This document shows positions 54,607 through 63,542 of a stretch of DNA of 64,000 nt, piece by piece. The stretch spans positions 1 through 64,000 of the forward strand of contig JAURCJ010000004.1 in the NCBI GenBank assembly GCA_030828505.1, in the 5' to 3' direction. This DNA comes from Alphaproteobacteria bacterium. Lineage in GTDB: Bacteria; Pseudomonadota; Alphaproteobacteria; TMED109. Position 1 is the stretch's first letter. Each line of letters starts with the position of its first letter. The notes under the pieces are model-generated. The model did not search any database. It saw only the letters and a program-made list of their open reading frames with translations, and had not been told where the DNA came from. Both the position numbers and the translations under genes were made by a program.

Positions 54607-56439
54607 TTATGAAGATAGTTCTAATTGAGCGTTAAAATAAGGTAATTTCTCTCTATTATGACAACCCATAATTACGATCCTTTCTCCTATTTGAAGCGCT
54701 TTTTGATATTTTCTTTCCAATTCTTTTGTAGAGTGCCCTTCAAATTTTTGTCCGCACATAAAGATTCCGTAATGAGCTTGAACAGTTCTAACTTTTTTAC
54801 CTAAAAGCAGTCCATCTGCTATGGCAGCAAAACTAAATTCCTCTTGTTGAGTAACACTAATATTTTTACTAATAAGGAATTTTCTAACTTTGATCTCTGC
54901 TTCAATTATTAAATTCCAATATTCTGATTCTGAATTAGTTTTATTACCGCTTATAAAATAAAAAGCTTTACAGAAAATTAAAAATGTTAATTCTTCGATA
55001 CTTTTACAGTTCCAAGCCTGTCTTTCTAGACTATTCCATACACTTGGCTTTAATTCCTGAAATATTCGAGGTATTCTATCAAAAAACATTCCGTGTAAAT
55101 TAAGATCACTAACATTAGAATCTACGAGTTTTTCTTTGTGTATATCAATGCAAGCAGTCGAAAAACAAATGGGACATTGATCATCCTTATAAAGGTCTTT
55201 TTTGTATATATACGAACACCTATCCTGATCTTTATTTTTACCTTCACAAATAAAAAACGATGATTTTTTTTCGTTTTCATCAAATTGTTGTGCAATCCAG
55301 TTAAATCTATTCTGGAATTTAATAAATGATCTTCTATGACTCCATAGATCCCACTTTAAATCTTCAACTGGACCAAAAGTACTCCAATTTGAACTCACAT
55401 CAATAATTATACATTTACTCTTATCTTTAGCACATCTTAAGCCTCGTCCTACAGACTGGCCCCATAATACCTTTGATAAAGTAGGTCTTAAATGAACTAT
55501 AATATTACAATTAGGATTGTCCCATCCTTCAATTAAAACACCAACTGAAACTACTGCTTCAATTCTACCATTTAAATGATCAGATAGTATTCTATTTCTT
55601 TCTCCAGTAGGAGTTAAAGCTGTAAGAATGTCACTTTTTATACTTGCTTTTTTTAGAGTCTCAAGAGTTTTATTCGCTACTGCAACATCTGGACAAAACC
55701 AAGCAGAAATAGGCTTAGGCTTAACGTTATTTCTTTCTTCTTTATATATACATAGAGCATAATCAATCATTGATGATTTAATAATTGCATTTGATAAAAC
55801 GGAAATTGGAAAATCTCCATTTTTAATTTCAGCATTATTTAAATTTAAATCATGGATAAAATGAGGTCTATATTCTGGTTTTACTAAAACTTTGTCTTCT
55901 ATTAAAGTTTTAATATCAGCACAATCAACAATAGCATCAAATACTAAACCAAGTTGATCATTTTGATTGCCTGTCCTTCTTTCAGGAGATGCCGTTAGTC
56001 CCATTATATGACTAGTCTTCTTACCTTTTTCATCAAAAATATCTAATACTCTCTGATATGCTGACCCTATAGGAGAAACTCTATGAGCCTCATCAATAAT
56101 TATTAAATCTACTTCAGGAATTAGTGAAGCAATAGCATATTTTGATCTTAGGTTTGTCGATAATATAATATCAGCTTCGCCAAAATATTTTATATCATCT
56201 GATATTCCAAGTTTACGTACCTTATGATTTATTTTTAATTCTCGTTCAAGTTGTTCTAATAGAACTATCCTATGACACAAAACCAATATTTTTTTATCTG
56301 TATAAAATTTTTTTATTATTTCACTAGCTAATACAGTTTTTCCTGCCCCTGTAGGAGCTTTTAAAATAAATTTTTTATGAGTTTTTCTGATTTCATCGTA
56401 TTTATCTATTATCTCCGACTGCCACTTACGTAAAATCAT
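54607..56439 (-). CDS. Superfamily II DEAH-type helicase with Cys-rich C-terminal region
   Basis: A 610-residue SF2 helicase. Walker A PTGAGKT is at residues 30-36, motif II DEAH at 116-119, motif III TAS at 149-151, and motif VI QSVGRGLRC at 328-336. Past the core, Cys398, 408, 422, 425 and 430 resemble a zinc ribbon. The remaining 180 residues show no known domain. Such UvrB/ResIII-like helicases occur in repair, restriction and defence, but no methylase, nuclease or partner adjoins it. It is monocistronic and divergent from the aldo/keto reductase with a 169-bp gap. Confidence 0.85.
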   Translation of the reverse strand: MILRKWQSEIIDKYDEIRKTHKKFILKAPTGAGKTVLASEIIKKFYTDKKILVLCHRIVLLEQLERELKINHKVRKLGISDDIKYFGEADIILSTNLRSKYAIASLIPEVDLIIIDEAHRVSPIGSAYQRVLDIFDEKGKKTSHIMGLTASPERRTGNQNDQLGLVFDAIVDCADIKTLIEDKVLVKPEYRPHFIHDLNLNNAEIKNGDFPISVLSNAIIKSSMIDYALCIYKEERNNVKPKPISAWFCPDVAVANKTLETLKKASIKSDILTALTPTGERNRILSDHLNGRIEAVVSVGVLIEGWDNPNCNIIVHLRPTLSKVLWGQSVGRGLRCAKDKSKCIIIDVSSNWSTFGPVEDLKWDLWSHRRSFIKFQNRFNWIAQQFDENEKKSSFFICEGKNKDQDRCSYIYKKDLYKDDQCPICFSTACIDIHKEKLVDSNVSDLNLHGMFFDRIPRIFQELKPSVWNSLERQAWNCKSIEELTFLIFCKAFYFISGNKTNSESEYWNLIIEAEIKVRKFLISKNISVTQQEEFSFAAIADGLLLGKKVRTVQAHYGIFMCGQKFEGHSTKELERKYQKALQIGERIVIMGCHNREKLPYFNAQLELSS

Positions 56440-56608
56440 AAAACATTAACCTATTATAGAATATATTACTTTTTAGCATTCCTGCTATGCAAAATTATAA
56501 TATATATTATGTTTAAATTTTTACTACTTATTTTTATATTTTTATTGTTGAAATTGAAATAAATGAATTTATTCTTTTTTATTAAAACTATTATTGTAGG
56601 TGTAATAT

Positions 56609-57475
56609 ATGACAATTGCTAAAAGAAAGTTTGGAAATACAGGCCACTTAAGTTCTGCGGTAATATTTGGAGCTGCTGCTTTATGGAATGAGACACAATC
56701 AACTTCAGATAGAATTTTAGATTTGTTACTAGAGTATGAAATTAATCATATTGATGTAGCTGCGGCTTATGGAAATGCAGAATTACGTTTAGGGCCATGG
56801 ATGCTTAATCATCGTAAATATTTTTTTCTTGCCACTAAAACTAACGAAAGAACTTATAAAGGCGCAAAGGAATCCATTATGCGCTCATTAGATCTCCTCA
56901 AAACAGATCATATTGATTTAATGCAATTACATGGTTTAACTAATCCTATAGAATGGGACCAAGCTATGGGAGAAAACGGAGCTCTAGAAGCGCTAATAGA
57001 AGCTAAATCAGAAGGTTTAGTAAAATTTATTGGTGTAACTGGGCATGGCTGGACAGTTGCAGCTATGCATCAGAAGAGTTTAGAACGTTATCATTTTGAC
57101 TCTATACTTCTTCCATGGAATTGGTTTATGGCAAATTATAGAAATTACCCTAGAGATTTTCACAATATTTTAAATATATGCGCTAATAGAAATATTGCTG
57201 TTCAAACTATTAAAGCTGTTGCTAGAGGACCGTATGCAGCAGGTATGAAAAAAGTTTATACGCCCTGGTACCAACCTTTAGATGACAAATATAGTATTCA
57301 AAAATCGGTAGATTGGGTATTAAGCTATAAAGATGTTTTTTTAAATTCATTAGGGGATGTAAATATACTTCCTTTAGTTTTAGAAGCGGCGAGTAATATG
57401 GGGGAACGCCCATCTAATAAAGAGATGAATGATATGGCGGACAAAATGGGTTTAGCATCAATATTTGGAGTTTAA
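56609..57475 (+). CDS. Aldo/keto reductase family protein
   Basis: A 288-residue (alpha/beta)8-barrel oxidoreductase. The catalytic tetrad is visible: Asp49 and Tyr54 in HIDVAAAYGNAE, Lys77 in FFLATKTNE, and His108 in LMQLHG. The start KRKFGNTGHLSSAVIFGAAAL is typical. It reduces a carbonyl with NADPH or NADH, substrate unknown. The cofactor-binding C-terminal part is shorter and less standard than in E. coli AKRs, as in related dehydrogenase branches. It is monocistronic, with tRNA-Arg on the opposite strand directly after its stop. Confidence 0.9.
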   Translation: MTIAKRKFGNTGHLSSAVIFGAAALWNETQSTSDRILDLLLEYEINHIDVAAAYGNAELRLGPWMLNHRKYFFLATKTNERTYKGAKESIMRSLDLLKTDHIDLMQLHGLTNPIEWDQAMGENGALEALIEAKSEGLVKFIGVTGHGWTVAAMHQKSLERYHFDSILLPWNWFMANYRNYPRDFHNILNICANRNIAVQTIKAVARGPYAAGMKKVYTPWYQPLDDKYSIQKSVDWVLSYKDVFLNSLGDVNILPLVLEAASNMGERPSNKEMNDMADKMGLASIFGV

Positions 57476-57552
57476 TGGCGCGCCCGAGAGGATTCGAACC
57501 CCTGACCCTCTGATCCGTAATCAGATACTCTATCCAGCTGAGCTACGGGCGC
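57476..57552 (-). tRNA. tRNA-Arg(ACG)
   Basis: The minus strand folds as a full cloverleaf of 77 bases. The acceptor stem is GCGCCCG with CGGGCGC. The anticodon loop TTACGGA gives anticodon ACG, inosine-modified in most bacteria to read CGU, CGC and CGA. The T arm is AGGGGTTCGAATCCTCT. The discriminator is G and CCA is encoded. It lies only 14 bp downstream of panC on the same strand, so its transcript may come from the panC promoter. It abuts the stop of the aldo/keto reductase gene on the other strand. Confidence 0.95.
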
Positions 57553-57566
57553 AATAATTAAAGTAA

Positions 57567-58421
57567 TTATAGTTTGATATTATCTATCAATCTTACTTCA
57601 TCAATATATACAGCTATGAATAATCTTGCATTAGATTTATCATTATTACTTGTATTTTCTAAATTATGACTATTTCTAATTTCTATATAATCTATTTTAT
57701 CTATCCCTGCATTGCCTAAATTTTTTTTAATCGAAGATATTGTTTCACTAATGTCAATATTATAAAAATTTTTTGCGGCCTCATTCATTACTAAGTTAAT
57801 ATTATTAGCTATATCGACTTGTTTAGAACTTAAATATTGGTTTCTTGACGATATCGCTAATCCATTACTATCTCTTACAGTATTGACTGGAATAATTTGA
57901 CATGGAATATCTAGGTCCCTCACTAATGAAGTTATTATTAGTAATTGTTGATAATCTTTTTCCCCAAAAATTGCATAATCAGCTCCAGACTGAAGTAGTA
58001 ACTTGGCAACTACTGTCGCCACTCCTTGAAAATGATTTTTTCTTTCTTTGCCGCATAATACTGAACTTAGTTTTGGAACATTTATAGTTAAATCAAAACC
58101 GTCTGGATAGATAGTTTCAGTTGAGGGAATATATACTATATCACAGCCTTTATCTTCCAAACGTTTAATATCTTCTATTTCTGATTTTGGATATTTGTCT
58201 AGGTCTTCATTAGCTCCAAATTGCATAGGGTTTACAAAAATTGTAGCCAAAACAATATTGGCATTTCTTTTTGCCTCAATTACTAATGCTTCATGTCCTT
58301 CGTGGATAGCACCCATAGTTGGAACTATTGCTAGCGAAGCTGCAGTATTTAATGGACCATTTCTGTGACGCGCAATTGCAGAATGTAAGCCTCTTAAATC
58401 TCTAATAACTTCTATGCTCAT
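57567..58421 (-). CDS. panC: Pantothenate synthetase
   Basis: A 284-residue enzyme joining pantoate and beta-alanine with ATP to make pantothenate, the coenzyme A precursor. The HIGH-like ATP motif is in PTMGAIHEGHEALV (about residues 34-47), and the pantoate-binding FVNPMQFGANEDLDKYP and FGEKDYQQL are clear. SSRNQYLS closes the active site. panB and panD are not in the window. It is divergent from ggt and sits upstream of the tRNA gene. Confidence 0.96.
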   Translation of the reverse strand: MSIEVIRDLRGLHSAIARHRNGPLNTAASLAIVPTMGAIHEGHEALVIEAKRNANIVLATIFVNPMQFGANEDLDKYPKSEIEDIKRLEDKGCDIVYIPSTETIYPDGFDLTINVPKLSSVLCGKERKNHFQGVATVVAKLLLQSGADYAIFGEKDYQQLLIITSLVRDLDIPCQIIPVNTVRDSNGLAISSRNQYLSSKQVDIANNINLVMNEAAKNFYNIDISETISSIKKNLGNAGIDKIDYIEIRNSHNLENTSNNDKSNARLFIAVYIDEVRLIDNIKL

Positions 58422-58524
58422 GATATCTCACCATAAAAAATCATTTAATAAATTCTTAATTTATCGTATTCTAATAAAGTGATTATTTGCACTAAGCAAG
58501 AAATTTTTTGATACGAGATAAAAT

Positions 58525-60288
58525 ATGGCATATAAAATAATAATTGCTTGGCTTATAAGCATAATAGTTTTATCAAAATCTGCTATAGCTATGGATGAAA
58601 CAGATGGTTTTAAAGCAGCACCTGAAGGTTCTATTAGTAACCTTGGTAAGTCCAAAATTAATATAGCAAATAATTATATGGTTGTTACGGCAGATTATAG
58701 AGCTACTGAATCCGCTATAAGAATTTTAGAGCTTGGAGGCAGTGCAATTGATGCCGCTATATCTGCGCAAATGGTATTAAATTTAGTTGAGCCCCAATCT
58801 TCAGGTATTGGGGGTGGTGCATTTATATTATATTATGATGCTCATTCTAAGAGTTTAGAGGCTTGGGATGGAAGAGAGAAAGCGCCTGTAAATTATTCTC
58901 AAGATATTTTTTTAAATTCTGATGGTAAAAAGAAAGGTTTTATTGAAGCGGTTTCAGGAGGTCTAGCTGTAGGTGTTCCCTCTTTAGTCTCTACTATTGA
59001 AAGAGTGCACAATAAGCATGGTAAATTACCATGGAACTCTCTTTTTAAGGATGCAATTAATTACGCTGAAAATGGATTTATAATTGGTAAACGATTGGAA
59101 AAGCTTGTAGCTAGAGCTCCACATTTAAAAAATCAAAAATATGCTAAAGACTATTTTGAATTGGATAAGGGCGGATTAAAAGCAGGCATTTTAAAGACTA
59201 ATCATGAATTTGGAGCAAGTCTTAGAGCTATAAAAGACGAAGGATCCAAAGCATTATTAAAAGGACAATTAGCAAATAATATATTATCTACGGTAGTTAA
59301 TCACACTATGAATCCTGGAAGACTGGTTGAAGAAGACTTTAATTTAGTAAATCCAAAACTTACAGAACCTGTTTGCGGTAATTATCGAACCTGGAAAGTT
59401 TGTGGTATGGGCCCACCAAGTTCAGGAGGAATTACAGTTTTACAAATTTTAGGTATATTAAATAATTTTAATTTGAGTAATAATTCTGTAGACAATACGA
59501 CTGTTTGGCACCTATTTTTAGAGGCTTCAAAATTAGCATATACGGATAGAGGTTATTACATAGCAGATAATGACTTTGTTAATGTCCCAATAAAAAAATT
59601 ATTAGATCAAAAATATTTAAAAGAAAGGTCATTGCTAATCAAATATAATGATACGATAAAAAACCCGCAAAAAGGCGATTTTAAAAATAATGAAGCAAGT
59701 TTTTTGGGACAAGATATAACTAGTGAGAAGTCTTCTACTACGCACATTTCCATTATTGATAGCAGCGGAAACGGTATAGCTCTTACTTCTTCAATAGAGT
59801 TTATGTTCGGAAGTGGTTTAATGACATCAGGTTTTTTATTAAACAATCAGATGACTGATTTTTCATTTTATCCAAGAGATAAAAATGGCCATTTAATTGC
59901 TAATCGCCCTGAAGGAAAAAAGAAACCCCGTTCTTCTATGTCGCCTACATTTGTTTTTGACTCAAAGGGTGATTTAAGAATGGTTTTAGGCTCTCCAGGT
60001 GGGTCTCAAATTATTTGTTATGTTGCTGCATCATTGGTAAGATTGATAGACTTAAATATATCTCCAGAAAATATTACACAGTTACCAAATGTGTGTAATA
60101 GAGGATTTAAATCGTTTGTTGAAAAAGGAGAAAAAGGTGATATTCTATCTGATGAACTTATAAAATTAGGTCATGCAGTTAAAAGAAAAGACATGACAAG
60201 TGGTTTGCATATTATATATAAAGACTCTAAAGGCTATTTTCATGGTGTTGCCGATCAGAGGAGAGAGGGCACGGCTAAGGGAAACTAA
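58525..60288 (+). CDS. ggt: Gamma-glutamyltransferase
   Basis: A 587-residue periplasmic Ntn-hydrolase that is processed into two subunits. A signal peptide (about residues 1-22) is followed by ESAIRILELGGSAIDAAISAQMVLNLVEPQSSGIGGGAF. The small subunit starts at the nucleophile Thr405 in SSTTHISIID, and the oxyanion and substrate loops SMSPTFVF and LGSPGGSQI follow. It cleaves gamma-glutamyl bonds such as glutathione, recycling its amino acids. It leads an apparent operon with four downstream genes spaced 0-20 bp apart. Confidence 0.95.
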   Translation: MAYKIIIAWLISIIVLSKSAIAMDETDGFKAAPEGSISNLGKSKINIANNYMVVTADYRATESAIRILELGGSAIDAAISAQMVLNLVEPQSSGIGGGAFILYYDAHSKSLEAWDGREKAPVNYSQDIFLNSDGKKKGFIEAVSGGLAVGVPSLVSTIERVHNKHGKLPWNSLFKDAINYAENGFIIGKRLEKLVARAPHLKNQKYAKDYFELDKGGLKAGILKTNHEFGASLRAIKDEGSKALLKGQLANNILSTVVNHTMNPGRLVEEDFNLVNPKLTEPVCGNYRTWKVCGMGPPSSGGITVLQILGILNNFNLSNNSVDNTTVWHLFLEASKLAYTDRGYYIADNDFVNVPIKKLLDQKYLKERSLLIKYNDTIKNPQKGDFKNNEASFLGQDITSEKSSTTHISIIDSSGNGIALTSSIEFMFGSGLMTSGFLLNNQMTDFSFYPRDKNGHLIANRPEGKKKPRSSMSPTFVFDSKGDLRMVLGSPGGSQIICYVAASLVRLIDLNISPENITQLPNVCNRGFKSFVEKGEKGDILSDELIKLGHAVKRKDMTSGLHIIYKDSKGYFHGVADQRREGTAKGN

Positions 60289-60304
60289 ATAAGATGAGGA
60301 AAGT

Positions 60305-61075
60305 ATGAAATTAACAAATGAACAAATAAATTCTTTTAAAGAGTTGGGGTATGTATTTCTAGAGAATGTTTTTGACACAATAGAAATAGATAAAATGAAT
60401 AAAGAACTACCTAGACTTTATAATTTAGACAAGGAACAAATTCAGCGTGAGAAAGATGGTAAAGCTGTGAGAACTGTCTTTGCTGCACACGAGTTAAGTG
60501 AAGTTTTTTCTAACCTTTCTAGGCATCCTAGGATTGTTGAGCCCGCTAAACAACTTTTAGGTGGAGATGTATATATTCATCAATTTAAAGTAAACGGAAA
60601 AGAAGCTTTTGATGGAGATCTTTGGCAGTGGCATCAAGATTATGGAACATGGAAAAATGATGATGGAATGCCAGAGGGTTTAGCTCTTAATGTGGGATTA
60701 TTTTTGGATGACGTTACGCAATTTAATGGGCCATTAAATTTTATTCCTAGGTCTCATAGAGATGGATATATAGAAGCAAATCATGATATAACCACAACTT
60801 CTTATCCTTTGTGGACTATTAATAATGAGACTATTTCTAAATTAGTAGAAAAAGGTGGAATAGTTGCACCTCAAGGCAAAGCTGGTTCGATGATATTATT
60901 TGATTCTACTTTAGTACATGGATCACCATCTAATATGTCTCCATGGAGCAGAACTATAGTCTATATCTCTTTAAATAGAACCAGTAATTGTATAACTAAA
61001 TTTAATAGACCAGAATATAAAGCACATAGAGATTTTACGCCTATTACTTGTGTGGATGATTCTTGTTTAAGATAA
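60305..61075 (+). CDS. Phytanoyl-CoA dioxygenase (PhyH)-family Fe(II)/2-oxoglutarate oxygenase
   Basis: A 256-residue non-haem iron oxygenase. The facial triad is His110 and Asp112 in WQWHQDYGTW, and His205 in LVHGSPSN. Arg216 (SPWSRTIVY) would bind 2-oxoglutarate. The stretch WHQDYGTWKNDDGMP is close to the ectoine-hydroxylase-like branch of PhyH, but no ectoine genes are here, so the substrate is open. It lies in the ggt operon, 16 bp downstream of ggt, and upstream of the SAF-domain dehydrogenase. Hydroxylation of an amino acid-derived or small metabolite is plausible, not shown. Confidence 0.85.
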   Translation: MKLTNEQINSFKELGYVFLENVFDTIEIDKMNKELPRLYNLDKEQIQREKDGKAVRTVFAAHELSEVFSNLSRHPRIVEPAKQLLGGDVYIHQFKVNGKEAFDGDLWQWHQDYGTWKNDDGMPEGLALNVGLFLDDVTQFNGPLNFIPRSHRDGYIEANHDITTTSYPLWTINNETISKLVEKGGIVAPQGKAGSMILFDSTLVHGSPSNMSPWSRTIVYISLNRTSNCITKFNRPEYKAHRDFTPITCVDDSCLR

Positions 61076-61095
61076 TATAGAATAATAAAATTTAA

Positions 61096-62451
61096 ATGAA
61101 TCTAGATTTAACTGATCGATTAATTAAAAAACAAGAAGAAGGAAAATTATTTCGTATAGGAGTAATAGGTTTAGGTAAGTTTGCTACCATGTTTCTTTCA
61201 CAGGCGAAAAATACACCTGGAATTGCAATTACTGCAATAGCGGATTTAGATTATAAAAAAGCAGAAGCTTCTTTAAGAACTGCAGGTTATGAGCAAGATT
61301 TAAATACATCTGGATATAATGATGCTCAAGTATTAAATCAGATATGGTATACAGACTCGGGTTTAAAGCTAGCTGAATGTGATCAATTAGACCTTGTAAT
61401 CGAAGCCACAGGTAATCCAGAGGCTGCAGTAGACCACTGTCTTTCTGCGTTTAAGGCTAAGTCACATGTCGTTTTAGTAACAGTTGAAGCTGATATATTA
61501 TGCGGGCCTGCAATTATAAAAAAAGCTAATGAAGCCGAAGTTATTTGTTCTATGGCTTATGGAGATCAACCTGCTTTAATTTGTGAATTAATTGATAGAA
61601 TAAAAAGCTCGGGCTTCGAAGTTGTTTGTGCAGGAAAGGGTACAAAGTATTTACCTATATACCATAAAAGTACTCCATCAACAGTTTGGGATTATTATGG
61701 TTTAACTGAGCAAGAAGCAAATGCTGGAGGACTAAACCCTAAAATGTTTAATTCTTTTTTAGATGGCACTAAGTCTGCAATAGAAATGGGTGCTTTAGCT
61801 AATGCTACTGGGTTAACTGTCCCAGATGATGGATTACTTTTCCCACCTGTAGGAACGTCTTCTCTTTCAAAAATTTTAAAACCGAAAGAATCTGGAGGAG
61901 TTCTATCTAGTTCAGGATCTGTTGAGGTAGTGTCATCTCTAAATAGAGATGGTACAGAAATACCAGATAATTTGCGATGGGGAGTATTTGTTGTTTTTAA
62001 ATCTAATTCTAAATATACGGAGCAATGCTTTAGAGAATATGGAGTTCCAGTGGACGAAAGCGGAGAATTTGCCTCTTTATGGAGACCAATTCATTTAATA
62101 GGTTCTGAATTAGGTTTTAGTGTTGCTACAGCTTTACTGGATAACAGGTCTACGGGATCAACCAAAGAGTTTACTGGTGATGCCGTATCTGTTGCAAAAA
62201 GAAATTTAAAAGCGGGAGAATTTTTGGATGGCGAAGGGGGAACGACAGTATGGGGAAAACTAATCCCAGCCTCCAAATCTATTTCTTTAAACGCTTTACC
62301 TATAGGTTTAGCCCATAACGTTAAACTTATAAATGACGTACCGGAAGGACAAGTGGTCTCTCAAAAAGATATAAGTTCTATTAAAGTATCTAATGCCTAT
62401 ACATTAAGAAAAGAAATGGAAGCTGATTTTATAGAAAGTCATAAAAATTGA
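61096..62451 (+). CDS. NAD(P)-dependent dehydrogenase with SAF domain
   Basis: A 451-residue protein. The N-terminal Rossmann fold has GVIGLGKFA (residues 22-30), and a homoserine-dehydrogenase-like core follows. The segment ALLDNRSTGSTKEFTGDAVSVAKRNLKAGEFLDG leads into a C-terminal SAF domain (about residues 365-445), which in other families binds sugar-acid or antifreeze-like ligands. This architecture is often annotated only as NAD(P)-dependent oxidoreductase, or wrongly as a flagellar protein because of SAF. Substrate unknown. Its stop overlaps the next TTG start by 3 bp (TTGA), which indicates tight coupling. Confidence 0.75.
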   Translation: MNLDLTDRLIKKQEEGKLFRIGVIGLGKFATMFLSQAKNTPGIAITAIADLDYKKAEASLRTAGYEQDLNTSGYNDAQVLNQIWYTDSGLKLAECDQLDLVIEATGNPEAAVDHCLSAFKAKSHVVLVTVEADILCGPAIIKKANEAEVICSMAYGDQPALICELIDRIKSSGFEVVCAGKGTKYLPIYHKSTPSTVWDYYGLTEQEANAGGLNPKMFNSFLDGTKSAIEMGALANATGLTVPDDGLLFPPVGTSSLSKILKPKESGGVLSSSGSVEVVSSLNRDGTEIPDNLRWGVFVVFKSNSKYTEQCFREYGVPVDESGEFASLWRPIHLIGSELGFSVATALLDNRSTGSTKEFTGDAVSVAKRNLKAGEFLDGEGGTTVWGKLIPASKSISLNALPIGLAHNVKLINDVPEGQVVSQKDISSIKVSNAYTLRKEMEADFIESHKN

Positions 62452-63542
62452 AATTTGACTTAATTCCTTACAAAGGTTTTTTTCCTAAAATAGGAAAAGA
62501 TGTGGTTGGAGCGAGTACTTCAACTGTGATTGGAAACACAGTATTAGGCTCAGAGTGTATTCTTAAAGATAGAGTTGTCTTGAGAGGCGATGGAGCAGAA
62601 ATAATTGCTGGCAAAGAAGTTGTATTTTTAGATAGAAGCACTGTACATGTAGCTAGCGATTTAATGGGCTCATATATTGGCGATGGCTCAATTATTGGCA
62701 GGTTTTCTCTTGTTCACGCCTGTAAAATAGGAAAATCTGTAATTCTCGGAGATCAAGCCATTGTTATGGATGGGTCTGAAGTAGGTGATAATTGTATTAT
62801 TGCTGCAAATTCTTTAATACCTCCTGGAAAAACTTTTCCTAATAATTCAATAATATCAGGTGCACCAGCTAAAATAATTGGAACAACTGAAAATAAAAGT
62901 TTTAGAAAATACAGATTTGAAATTTTAAATAATGAGTATTTACTTGATAGCATTGTTAGAAGTAACGCAGAAGGAGATGACCCATTGGCAGAGCTTGGTT
63001 TAGATCCATGGGTAAATTATAAAGTGGGATTAGAGAGAATTAGTTCTAGAGCATTTGTTGCTCCTGATGCAATTATAAGAGGAGATGTTACTGTAAAAGA
63101 TAAAGCTAGTTTATGGTTTGCTACAATTATTTCTTCATTGCCTGGAGGAAATATTTTTATAGGAGAAGGCTCTAACATTCAAGATAATACTATAATTGAT
63201 GTAGGAGAAAATTCTCTGGTTATAGGTAAAAAAGTCACGGTAGGACATAATGTAAGGTTAGGGGCATGCACTATAGGGGATAACTGCTTAATTGGGATGG
63301 GATGCACTATTGAGGATGATGCTATAATTGAAGAAGATGCTTTTGTTGGTGCTCGTGCAATTGTTAAAGCAGGAACTGTAGTAAAGGCTAATACGATATT
63401 TGCAGGTAGGCCAGCTAATTATTTTAGAGATGTAAAAGATGAGGAAGCTAATTTTTTTAAGATGGGTCAAAAAATATACGAGGGGTTTGCAGAAGATTAT
63501 ATTAAAGAACTGGGTCCATATAAAGCACAGGATAAAAATTAA
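62448..63542 (+). CDS. Tandem gamma-carbonic-anhydrase-like left-handed beta-helix protein
   Basis: A 364-residue protein made of two gamma-class carbonic anhydrase-like beta-helix domains (about 15-145 and 195-325), each rich in hexapeptide repeats. Aligned to the Cam metal ligands His81/His117/His122, domain 1 has His67/Arg85/His90 and domain 2 has Asp251/His267/Gly272. The ligands are thus complementary between domains. Domain 1 keeps the RGD-type Arg46/Asp48, domain 2 keeps the NIQD Gln245. Start TTG 62448 overlaps the dehydrogenase stop. It could be a hydratase, a scaffold, or a metal enzyme with an inter-domain site. Confidence 0.85.
   Translation: MKFDLIPYKGFFPKIGKDVVGASTSTVIGNTVLGSECILKDRVVLRGDGAEIIAGKEVVFLDRSTVHVASDLMGSYIGDGSIIGRFSLVHACKIGKSVILGDQAIVMDGSEVGDNCIIAANSLIPPGKTFPNNSIISGAPAKIIGTTENKSFRKYRFEILNNEYLLDSIVRSNAEGDDPLAELGLDPWVNYKVGLERISSRAFVAPDAIIRGDVTVKDKASLWFATIISSLPGGNIFIGEGSNIQDNTIIDVGENSLVIGKKVTVGHNVRLGACTIGDNCLIGMGCTIEDDAIIEEDAFVGARAIVKAGTVVKANTIFAGRPANYFRDVKDEEANFFKMGQKIYEGFAEDYIKELGPYKAQDKN

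Noticed and set aside
57476-57552. tRNA-Arg as an integration (att) site
   Set aside because: No integrase and no repeated tRNA 3' fragment was seen nearby, and both flanks are ordinary genes.
60305-61075. Ectoine hydroxylase EctD
   Set aside because: The iron-binding segment is similar, but flanking residues differ and ectABC genes are absent, so only the PhyH family is claimed.
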